From NCBI GenBank assembly GCA_031272575.1, contig JAISTO010000133.1, forward strand, positions 1-6,490: a stretch of DNA of 6,490 nucleotides, read 5' to 3'. Under the pieces are notes generated by a model that was not told where the DNA came from, made no database searches, and saw nothing but the letters and a program-made list of their open reading frames with translations. The translations under genes and the position numbers were made by a program. Source of the stretch: Treponema sp. Lineage in GTDB: Bacteria > Spirochaetota > Spirochaetia > Treponematales > Breznakiellaceae. Shown piece after piece: positions 1 through 5,185 of this stretch (within the stretch, counting starts at the first letter, position 1; every line of letters starts with the position of its first letter).

Positions 1-309
1 CGCCTGGAACGAGGCCGGGTCGGACACCGGCGTGTCATTCACCGCGGTGATGATGTCGCCCTGGAGCACTCCGGCGGAGTCTGCCGCGCCGCCGGGGTAG
101 GTCGCGTCCACATAGACGCCGCCGGCATTGAGGGCCGAGCGCAACTCGTCGGGCAGGGCGGTTACGGAAATGCCCGGCCAGTCGGCGGAGGCTGCTGGGG
201 GGCCGCCGGGGGGGGAGTCAGGGGCCGTAGCACAGGCCAAACCAAGAAATAACAAAACCAGAAGCGCCCACAGCGTCATACCGTGGGCCATCCATTTTTT
301 ATTCAACAT
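1..309 (-). CDS. PDZ-domain lipoprotein, partial (C-terminus outside window)
   Basis: The first 103 codons of a - strand gene are present; its stop lies beyond position 1. The N-terminus (MLNKKWMAHGMTLWALLVLL) is a basic stretch followed by a hydrophobic helix ending in FLGLAC, so Cys26 is the probable lipidated residue. Leu at -4 rather than -3 departs from the enterobacterial lipobox but fits the looser spirochaetal pattern. A Pro/Gly/Ala-rich linker (about residues 30-42) follows, then a PDZ-like segment (about 60-103) with the typical GGAADSAGVLQGDIITAVN pattern of HtrA/tricorn-type PDZ domains. A protease or other domain could follow outside the window, so the overall function is unknown. 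The start at 309 is chosen because AGGAG (316-320) lies 6 nt upstream. It overlaps the stop of the preceding membrane-protein gene (303-305), so the two are probably translationally coupled. Eight consecutive C in the linker are listed separately. Confidence 0.8.
   Translation of the reverse strand, partial: MLNKKWMAHGMTLWALLVLLFLGLACATAPDSPPGGPPAASADWPGISVTALPDELRSALNAGGVYVDATYPGGAADSAGVLQGDIITAVNDTPVSDPASFQA
208..215. repeat. Homopolymer of eight G (C8 on the coding strand) in the lipoprotein gene
   Basis: Eight G on the + strand read as TCC CCC CCC in the PDZ lipoprotein, encoding Ser-Pro-Pro of the linker just after the lipidated cysteine. A second run of six G lies at 197-202. Tracts of this length can slip during replication, which would frameshift the protein before its PDZ domain. 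In GC-rich DNA a run of eight is only mildly unusual. Confidence 0.6.
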
Positions 310-779
310 ACCATACTCCTTCTCATGAAAACATATATCACGCCTTCAACAAAGGCGCTGATAGCCATAGCGAGCAGGTCGGCGGCGTCAAAGGTGCCGG
401 GAACCCTTTCGCTTATCTGACTCAATTCAATGGCCATGCCGATGGTGACAAAAACGAGATAGTACCGTTTGTGCCAGCGCGTATCCCGAAGCCACAGCCC
501 CCGGATCAGCAGCAGCCCTGACAGGAACCAAAGCCCGTCGGGGACGTTGTAGACCAGAACGGCGGCAAGACTGCTCTTCGCCGCGTGAACGGGATGATAC
601 AGGGCGTCCAAAAATCGCGGCCGTGGGAACAGCCGGTAGAGGAGCATATCCCCGGCGCGGAATGAGGCGTAGAGGGCTATGCCCGCCGCTAACGCGGCAA
701 TCCCGCAACAGAAATACCCGGCCTGTATCACTCCGGTGTTCCCGGGTCTGTCCGGGCAGCCTAAAACATTTCTTGTCAT
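303..779 (-). CDS. Small VanZ-like integral membrane protein
   Basis: This 158-residue protein has about four predicted membrane helices: roughly residues 20-40, 68-96, 105-121 and 132-152. The third helix and following loop carry E118-L-S-Q121, then R125 and FDAAD (130-134). That resembles the E..Q.....R...D..D signature of VanZ-like proteins, but the match is by eye and weak, so the name is tentative. VanZ relatives are inner-membrane proteins, one of which confers low-level teicoplanin resistance; most have no known role, and resistance should not be assumed here. The ATG at 777-779 has AGGAG at 786-790, a 6-nt spacer. The gene follows the CsgG/DUF1566-like gene after a 78-nt gap and overlaps the PDZ lipoprotein start by 7 nt, so the three may form one transcription unit. 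The N-terminal 19 residues are polar and cysteine-containing rather than a classical signal peptide. Confidence 0.75.
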   Translation of the reverse strand: MTRNVLGCPDRPGNTGVIQAGYFCCGIAALAAGIALYASFRAGDMLLYRLFPRPRFLDALYHPVHAAKSSLAAVLVYNVPDGLWFLSGLLLIRGLWLRDTRWHKRYYLVFVTIGMAIELSQISERVPGTFDAADLLAMAISAFVEGVIYVFMRRSMVC

Positions 780-810
780 TGTATGCTCCTTCGCGCTCGT
801 TGTCGCGTTC

Positions 811-831
811 GGGGGCTTCGTCCCTGCCCCC
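811..831 (-). other. GC-rich hairpin between the CsgG/DUF1566-like and VanZ-like genes
   Basis: GGGGGC (811-816) and GCCCCC (826-831) form a 6-bp all-GC stem with a 9-nt loop in the 78-nt gap between two co-oriented genes. No U-run follows in either orientation, so it is not a canonical intrinsic terminator. It could be a processing or attenuation hairpin, or chance. Confidence 0.3.
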
Positions 832-857
832 TGGTTAATTGTTAAATAGTTAAAGGG

Positions 858-2849
858 TTAAAAAGCCCGCACCGCACGAACTGAATAGACGTAGTACTTG
901 AGGTTGCTGCCCTGGATGCCATCGACGAAACTCTGATTCCACGCGAGGCCGTTGTAGCCCTCGGAAGAAGACCAGTAGGACAAGCGAGAGAAGCCTAACC
1001 CCTTATTCCCCCTCAGATTGGTGTACATCAGCTTCAGTACGTCCTTCTCAGGTAAAGACCAGTCACTGTAACCGCCACCTCTGTAGTCCATACAAGCCCG
1101 TTTTGCAGCATCCCACGTGTAGGTGCCTAAGTCCGCAGGCGCGGCTTCCAGAAAGCGCCAGCCGCTGCTGTAATCTCCCTTGTCATAGAAGACATAGCCT
1201 CCCCCAGGGCCAATGTCCCCCACCTTCAAGGGAATCCGTGACACCGTTGCCGCTGACTTTCCGCTTTCCCTCCCATTAGAATCAACACAAGACACCCACC
1301 AGTAGCGGGTTATTCCAAAGTATGTTGAAGGTACCGTGATGCGTGTCCCTTCAACCAGTCCCTCCACCGCGGATATCCGCCCTTCCGGGTTCGTACAATA
1401 CACCCGGTATTTCAGTCTTGGATCCCATGTGTTTCCTTGCCAGGTCAGGGTTTCCTTGCCGCCCTGCGCAACCGCAGCCCGCAGGTTTTGGGGAACGATA
1501 ATTTTCCAATAATCCTCGTCCGTCATAATGCTGATGTTGTTCGCCCTGGCCACAGTTTGCGCGTCCTTGCCGTCTATCGCCGTGAATCTGACGCTCAGCC
1601 TGTCGGTTATCAAATCCGCGCTCACCCCGGTAAACCTGACGGAGGCTTCTTTATCGTACAGGGAATACGAGAAGCCCCGCTCCGTGTCCGCCGTCCAACT
1701 GCCCCGGAGCCTGACATCCTGGGAACTGAGCCGCTGGCCCTGGTCGTTGAGGAGACTCACCGTGAGGGTGTACGAAAAGTCCTGGTTCCTCCGCCCCTGT
1801 ACCGGGCTGAGCCGCCAGTCCCCGTTGCGTTTGGTGTTGGCCAGGCCGTCGTTCACCGCCTTCGCCACGTTTTGCAGTTGTTTTGTCCACGCCTCAAGCG
1901 CCGTCCCGTCAAACACGTAGTTCACCGTGACACCGCTCACCTCCACGGTCCGCGTGTCGTAGTCAATCCTGCCCTGCTGTATATTGGTCGTGTAGATGAC
2001 GCTATACGACGGCGCGGGCGGGGTTTTCAGGTAGTTTGTCGTAAACTGGCTGCCCTCGGCAAGCCGCTCCTTCCATTGGTCATGCCACTGGAGGTCGTTC
2101 CGCACGTTATCGCCCATGTTCCCGCTCGAAATATCGCGGTTCAGGATGTTGAGCCTGCTCGCGACCTCGGTAGATGCGGGGTTGAAGTCCGCGGCCTGAA
2201 AGAAGTACGACAGCGCCTCCACCACCGTACCCTTCTTCGCCGCCTCTATGCCCTTGGACAGTGCGGTCTCCGCCTGCACCTGCCGTGTGTCCGCCTCGGC
2301 GGAAAGTTCCCGCCTGGCCGCGTCCGTGAGTTTCACCCCCAACTGCCCCAGCAAGTCGGCGGAGGCTTTTTTCACCGCCGACAGGTTCTCCAGCGCCAGG
2401 GGCGAACACGAAGCGGGGCCGTAGGAAGCGACCCGCTTGCCCGTCTCCACCTCGGACACCGAGAACTGCAGGCTGAACGCCCCGTTCGGGGTCTTGGTGA
2501 TGGTGCCGGTGAGGATGTGCCGGGCGTTGGCAAGATGGCCGATACGGATATAGTCCTCATCCGAATAGAGGCCGGATGCGGACTCGGTCTGCTGGGCCAT
2601 AATCCGCTCCAGATTCTGCCGGTCAAAGATGGTGATCCCTGAATACTTTGCAAAATCCGTATTGAACGAACCCTGCACCAGGGGGAGGAGCCAGTTCTCG
2701 TCCCTGCTCAACTCCCTGCCTTCCGGCTCGTACACCACCAGGGTGATGTCCTTGCCCCCGTCTCCGGTGTAGTAACTCTGTGTCCAGGCCCGGGTACTGA
2801 CCACCATGGCCAGCCCCGCCAGGATACCAGGCAACAATATTTTCTTCAT
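858..2849 (-). CDS. Exported CsgG/LpoB-like protein with C-terminal DUF1566-like domain
   Basis: This 663-residue protein starts at the ATG at 2847-2849, chosen because AAAGGAG lies 7 nt upstream and a signal peptide begins there (MKKILLPGILAGLAMVVSTR). The frame stays open upstream to a GTG at 3047, but that start lacks a ribosome binding site and would bury the signal peptide. About residues 33-150 look like the CsgG/LpoB fold: a beta strand (ITLVVYEP), a helix, then GITIFDRQNLERIMAQQ and an IGHLANARHILTGTIT stretch. About 185-240 is a helical TPR-like segment (VEALSYFFQAADFNPAS). About 455-540 resembles a fibronectin-III-like beta domain with ITRYWWVSCVDSNG. From about 543 to the end is a DUF1566-like domain: GPGGGYVFYDKG, GWRFLEAAP, SDWSLPEKDVL, YWSSSEG and a terminal SVRAVRAF. 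It is probably periplasmic or surface-exposed; its role is unknown. The 3' quarter has lower GC (about 50-63% per 60-bp row) than the 5' half (often 65-73%), which suggests a mosaic gene. Confidence 0.85.
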   Translation of the reverse strand: MKKILLPGILAGLAMVVSTRAWTQSYYTGDGGKDITLVVYEPEGRELSRDENWLLPLVQGSFNTDFAKYSGITIFDRQNLERIMAQQTESASGLYSDEDYIRIGHLANARHILTGTITKTPNGAFSLQFSVSEVETGKRVASYGPASCSPLALENLSAVKKASADLLGQLGVKLTDAARRELSAEADTRQVQAETALSKGIEAAKKGTVVEALSYFFQAADFNPASTEVASRLNILNRDISSGNMGDNVRNDLQWHDQWKERLAEGSQFTTNYLKTPPAPSYSVIYTTNIQQGRIDYDTRTVEVSGVTVNYVFDGTALEAWTKQLQNVAKAVNDGLANTKRNGDWRLSPVQGRRNQDFSYTLTVSLLNDQGQRLSSQDVRLRGSWTADTERGFSYSLYDKEASVRFTGVSADLITDRLSVRFTAIDGKDAQTVARANNISIMTDEDYWKIIVPQNLRAAVAQGGKETLTWQGNTWDPRLKYRVYCTNPEGRISAVEGLVEGTRITVPSTYFGITRYWWVSCVDSNGRESGKSAATVSRIPLKVGDIGPGGGYVFYDKGDYSSGWRFLEAAPADLGTYTWDAAKRACMDYRGGGYSDWSLPEKDVLKLMYTNLRGNKGLGFSRLSYWSSSEGYNGLAWNQSFVDGIQGSNLKYYVYSVRAVRAF

Positions 2850-2856
2850 ACAAAAT

Positions 2857-2863
2857 CTCCTTT
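2857..2863 (-). promoter_or_regulatory. Ribosome binding site that fixes the start at 2849
   Basis: AAAGGAG on the - strand lies 7 nt upstream of the ATG at 2847-2849, directly in front of the signal peptide. No comparable site precedes the upstream in-frame GTG at 3045-3047. This decides the start of the CsgG/DUF1566-like gene. Confidence 0.75.
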
Positions 2864-3006
2864 GCGGGTCTTTTCCCGCTGTCAACAGGATACCGAATAG
2901 ACTCCCCCGCCCCCGCAGGCCGCAGAGAGAGTCCCCTGCGCACGGGCAGCAGCCGCGATGCAGCCGTCTTGCGAGGAAAAAGAGTGATGTCAAAAAGAAT
3001 GAAAAA

Positions 3007-3040
3007 ATTACATTACGGGGGGGGGGCAGATTGATTCCAA
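3007..3040 (-). promoter_or_regulatory. Possible promoter of the - strand gene with a poly-C spacer
   Basis: On the - strand TTGGAA (3040-3035) resembles a -35 box and TGTAAT (3012-3007) a -10 box. They are 22 bp apart and ten consecutive C (3026-3017) lie within the spacer. Loss of about five C would give the preferred 17-bp spacing; TAATGT (3015-3010) is an alternative -10 at 19 bp. The layout recalls promoters such as Neisseria porA and fetA, where a homopolymer in the spacer tunes expression. Treponema pallidum tpr genes also have G tracts near their promoters. The boxes are imperfect, and another candidate (TTGACC 3179-3174, TACTAT 3154-3149, 19-bp spacer) lies farther upstream. Confidence 0.35.
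3017..3026. repeat. Homopolymer of ten G upstream of the CsgG/DUF1566-like gene
   Basis: Ten consecutive G on the + strand (C on the strand of the left gene) lie about 168 bp upstream of the start at 2849. This is the longest homopolymer in the window and it sits in otherwise AT-rich surroundings, so local composition does not explain it. Confidence 0.9.
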
Positions 3041-3186
3041 CGCGCACCGGCGAGGGGCTGCCGAGCCCCCGGCCCGGGGTTAGAGAGAGGAACCGCGCCC
3101 CGCACGGGCGCTGTGGATGAATGCAGGAACGCGTTATTTGTCATGGGAATAGTATGGCGAATATTGAAAAAAGGGTCAAGCGGGGG

Positions 3187-3368
3187 GTGCGGCGTGGACG
3201 GTGGACGGTGGAAAGTGGCGGCGGTTATGCGAGAGCCTGCGCAGCACTTCATGCATACCGGTAGTACGAAAGACTTTCGAACCGCGCCGTCCACCGTCCA
3301 CTTTCCACCGTCCCAAGCACCACACAGCCCTTACTCGCAGCCCACTCCCCGCCCTCGCATCACGCCCC
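3187..3368 (+). repeat. Dispersed repeat element, left copy (MITE/REP-like, with internal inverted repeats)
   Basis: This stretch recurs in inverted orientation at 6204-6375. Over 3201-3342 versus 6370-6229 I count 9 mismatches and no gaps in 142 bp; similarity then weakens and ends near CTCGCATCACGCCCC. The core has perfect 16-bp inverted repeats, GGACGGTGGAAAGTGG (3203-3218) and its complement (3298-3313), with inner arms GCGGTT (3221-3226) and AACCGC (3280-3285). The central 53 nt include GCGAGAGCCTGCGCAGCAC and the nested palindromes ATGCAT (3251-3256) and TACCGGTA (3256-3263). It has no coding capacity I would trust. It behaves like a small non-autonomous mobile or folded-RNA repeat; the family is not recognised. 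Confidence 0.8.
3194..3217. repeat. Heptamer array GTGGACG/GTGGAAA (left arm of the repeat element)
   Basis: The left arm is built of 7-bp units: GTGGACG (3194-3200), GTGGACG (3201-3207), GTGGAAA (3208-3214), then GTG. The right arm at 3287-3314 is likewise four heptamers: CCGTCCA twice, CTTTCCA, CCGTCCC. The downstream copy of the element lacks part of the outer left-arm unit, consistent with unit gain or loss. Confidence 0.7.
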
Positions 3369-3446
3369 ACGCCCCACGCCCACGCACCCCGCTGCCCTTA
3401 CTCGCAGCCCACTCCCCGCCCACGCACCACACAGCCCTTACTCGCA
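3327..3446. repeat. C-rich tandem repeats with a recurring GCCCTTACTCGCA motif
   Basis: GCCCTTACTCGCA occurs at 3327-3339, 3394-3406 and 3434-3446, and once inverted at 6232-6244. The first two copies share the following GCCCACTCCCCGCCC, giving an imperfect 67-bp direct repeat. Between them are heptamers CACGCCC (3361-3367, 3368-3374) and variants up to 3387. It looks like local duplication of the flank of the repeat element. Confidence 0.75.
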
Positions 3447-3470
3447 AGTACCCCCCGCCCGTACAGCACG

Positions 3471-3501
3471 CCCAAGTCCCAATTCCCAATTCCCAAGTCC
3501 C
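3471..3501. repeat. Heptamer array CCCAAGT/CCCAATT
   Basis: The units are CCCAAGT, CCCAATT, CCCAATT, CCCAAGT, then CCC: four 7-bp units and a partial fifth. On the - strand this gives five GGG runs separated by 4 nt, compatible with a G-quadruplex. It resembles in design the heptameric short tandem repeats known from filamentous cyanobacteria and pairs conceptually with the G-rich array at 6166-6207. Confidence 0.8.
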
Positions 3502-3549
3502 AACAGCACCACCCCCGCCCAGGCCCTCGCGCAAAGCTCTCGCATCACT

Positions 3550-3558
3550 CCCCCCCCC
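3550..3558. repeat. Homopolymer of nine C upstream of the spiro-SPASM gene
   Basis: Nine consecutive C end 40 bp before the ATG at 3599 and just upstream of where a -35 box would lie for the -10-like hexamer at 3585. The surroundings are C-rich, so it is less striking than the G10 tract, but its position near a probable promoter is notable. Confidence 0.8.
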
Positions 3559-3584
3559 TCCTCACCTCGCGCCCGCTTTCTGCC

Positions 3585-3590
3585 GATAAT
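3585..3590 (+). promoter_or_regulatory. -10-like hexamer next to the spiro-SPASM start (possible leaderless mRNA)
   Basis: GATAAT matches the -10 consensus at five of six positions and ends 8 bp before the ATG at 3599. Transcription would start at or within a base or two of that ATG. No Shine-Dalgarno sequence is seen in the preceding 20 nt, in contrast to the other starts in this window, so a leaderless transcript is plausible. No good -35 box is seen about 17 bp upstream (TCACCT at 3562-3567). Confidence 0.4.
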
Positions 3591-3598
3591 CGTACCGT

Positions 3599-5185
3599 AT
3601 GAACGCAGTATGCATCCTCTATGGGGGGAGCCTTACGGACGAGGCCTTCGAGAGCGTTGACGGCGAGGGCAGGTCCGCGTTTGCGGGCGCGCTGGAGCGG
3701 GCGGCGCGGTTTCCGGGGGTGGAGAAGGTCATCCTGCTGGGGCGGGATGACCTGCGATACCCGCTGCCGGAGCGCGCCGCGGACGTGGCGGTGGACTTCG
3801 CGCTCGAGACCGCGCCGCGCTGGGGGGTGACGGCGCTCTGCGAGGCCATCGCGCGCGCGGAGGCCGGTTTCGGCATGGTCTACTTTGCCTGGGCCGACTG
3901 CCCCTTCCTCGACGCGGCGCTGGCAGGCAGGCTCGCTGACCGGCATCTCCGCTACGCGGCGGAGTACTCGTATGCGGACGGCTGGCCCGCGGGCCTCGCG
4001 CCCGAGGTCCTGAAACCCGGGGTGGCGGCGCTTTTGGCCGCGCTCTCCCGCGGGAGTCAGGGGGCCGCGGACGAGTCAGCGCCCGTGCGGGACACCCTCT
4101 TCGCGGTACTCCAGAAGGACATCAACGCCTTTGACATTGAAACCGAGATCGCGCCGGTGGACCTGCGGCAGCATCGCCTCACCTTTGCCGCGGACTCGAA
4201 GCGGAATCTGCGGCTCCTGCGCGGGTTTTACGAGGCCGGGCTGCGGGGCGCGGACGAGGCCGCGGGCCTCATCGCCAAAAATGCCGCTCGTATGCGCACC
4301 CTGCCGGCCTTCTTCGCGGTGCAGGTCTGCTCCGCCTGCCCGCAGGACTGCCCGCTCTGCCCCTGGCCCGCGCGCCGGGCCGCAAGCGGAGAGGCCGGTC
4401 TTATGAGCGCGGCGGCCTTCGAGGCGCTCCTCGACCGCATCGCGGCCTTTGCCGGCGACGCGGTAATCGACCTCTCCCTCTGGGGGGAGCCTGCCCTGCA
4501 CCCGGAGATTGCCCGCCTCGCCCTCGCCGTTCTCGCGCGGCCCACCCTCGCGCTGATCATCGAGACGGCAGGCATAGGCTGGCAGGAGGAGGCCCTTGTC
4601 ACCCTGGCGGAGGTGGCGAAAAATGCCCCCGTGCGCGCGGACGGCATGGCGCCGCTCTCGTGGATAGTCTCCCTCGACGCGCTCGATCCGGCGCGCTACG
4701 CCCAGGTGCGGGGGCCCGGGCAGGCGGAGGCACAGGAGACCGCGAAGCGCCTTGCAAGCCTCTTCCCCAACGACACCTACGTGCAGGCGATCCGCTGCGA
4801 GGGCGCGGAGGATGACATCGAACGCTTTTACACGCACTGGAAGGGCGTCATGCCGAAGGCAAAAAACGTCATTATTCAAAAATATGATGATTTTTGCGGG
4901 GCCCTGCCCCCCCTGCGGGCCGGGGATCTGTCACCCTTAAAGCGGCGTCCCTGCTGGCACCTGCAGCGGGATCTGTGCATCCTTGCGGATGGGACCGTGC
5001 CCGCGTGCCGTGAGGACCTGGGCGCGCTTACGGGAAAACCGGCGCTCGGCGTGTTGGGGAACGCGCTCAGCGAGCCGCTCGAGGCGATCTGGGAGCGGGG
5101 CGCGCCGCTGTTTGCGTCCCATTGCGCGGGCACTTACCCGGGCCTTTGCGCGGAGTGTGATGAATACTATACCTTCAACCATTAG
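3599..5185 (+). CDS. Spiro-SPASM family radical SAM protein
   Basis: This 528-residue protein has three parts. Residues 1 to about 200 resemble a nucleotidyltransferase-like (GT-A fold) domain, beginning MNAVCILYGG with FAWADCPFLD near 99-108, similar to cytidylyltransferase-type sequences. A radical SAM core follows: C247-x3-C251-x2-C254 would bind the 4Fe-4S cluster, with a LWGEPALHPEI motif downstream corresponding to the SAM-binding GGE region and LIIETAG as a further core strand. The C-terminus is SPASM-like, with C452, C460, G465-x4-C470, C509 and C517-x2-C520 as likely auxiliary cluster ligands. The combination matches the spirochaete-restricted spiro-SPASM family as I know it; substrate and reaction are unknown. 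SPASM enzymes typically modify peptides, proteins or small molecules. It should be cytosolic. The start is supported by the conserved-looking N-terminus, not by a ribosome binding site. It overlaps the next gene by 26 nt. GC is very high, up to about 80% in some 60-bp rows. Confidence 0.88.
   Translation: MNAVCILYGGSLTDEAFESVDGEGRSAFAGALERAARFPGVEKVILLGRDDLRYPLPERAADVAVDFALETAPRWGVTALCEAIARAEAGFGMVYFAWADCPFLDAALAGRLADRHLRYAAEYSYADGWPAGLAPEVLKPGVAALLAALSRGSQGAADESAPVRDTLFAVLQKDINAFDIETEIAPVDLRQHRLTFAADSKRNLRLLRGFYEAGLRGADEAAGLIAKNAARMRTLPAFFAVQVCSACPQDCPLCPWPARRAASGEAGLMSAAAFEALLDRIAAFAGDAVIDLSLWGEPALHPEIARLALAVLARPTLALIIETAGIGWQEEALVTLAEVAKNAPVRADGMAPLSWIVSLDALDPARYAQVRGPGQAEAQETAKRLASLFPNDTYVQAIRCEGAEDDIERFYTHWKGVMPKAKNVIIQKYDDFCGALPPLRAGDLSPLKRRPCWHLQRDLCILADGTVPACREDLGALTGKPALGVLGNALSEPLEAIWERGAPLFASHCAGTYPGLCAECDEYYTFNH

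Larger units (their letters stand above)
2850..3598. other. Gene-free, repeat-rich divergent intergenic region
   Basis: About 750 bp lie between the divergent starts at 2849 and 3599. I see no convincing gene in it; the open frames are proline-rich or repeat-derived. From left to right it holds the leader of the - strand gene, a strong hairpin (GGGGCT 3054-3059, loop GCCG, AGCCCC 3064-3069), a G10 tract, an AT-richer patch (about 3120-3180) with weak promoter-like hexamers, a ~180 bp repeat element, C-rich tandem repeats and a C9 tract. Confidence 0.7.

Noticed and set aside
858..980. Variable region of a diversity-generating retroelement
   Set aside because: No template repeat or reverse transcriptase is in the window, and N/Y/S richness is normal for DUF1566-like domains. 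It is kept only as a check in the findings.
1437..2642. A 401-codon open frame on the + strand
   Set aside because: It is antisense to the well-supported CsgG/DUF1566-like gene. Its translation is rich in R, P, G, L and H with no domain pattern, as expected of a shadow frame in GC-rich DNA.
858..3047. Longer version of the CsgG/DUF1566-like protein starting at GTG 3047, placing the C10 tract inside the coding region
   Set aside because: No ribosome binding site precedes it, the added 66 residues look like translated leader, and an AAAGGAG plus signal peptide mark the start at 2849. Translational switching through the tract cannot be fully excluded.
3327..3503. CRISPR array
   Set aside because: The repeats are 7-bp units or a 13-bp motif with irregular, low-complexity spacing. 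There are no 24-40 bp repeats with unique spacers and no cas genes.
3201..3602. Proline- and histidine-rich frame starting in the left repeat element, with a similar frame in the right copy (6092-6370, - strand)
   Set aside because: The shared peptide beginning MDGGKW follows from gap-free similarity of the two DNA copies. Most of the differences change the amino acid, and after the repeat the two frames diverge into low-complexity sequence. No ribosome binding site is seen.
4983..5159. Upstream extension of the glycosyltransferase-like gene
   Set aside because: The added residues are arginine-rich out-of-frame translation of the spiro-SPASM gene. The ATG at 5160 has a GGAG and gives a sensible N-terminus.
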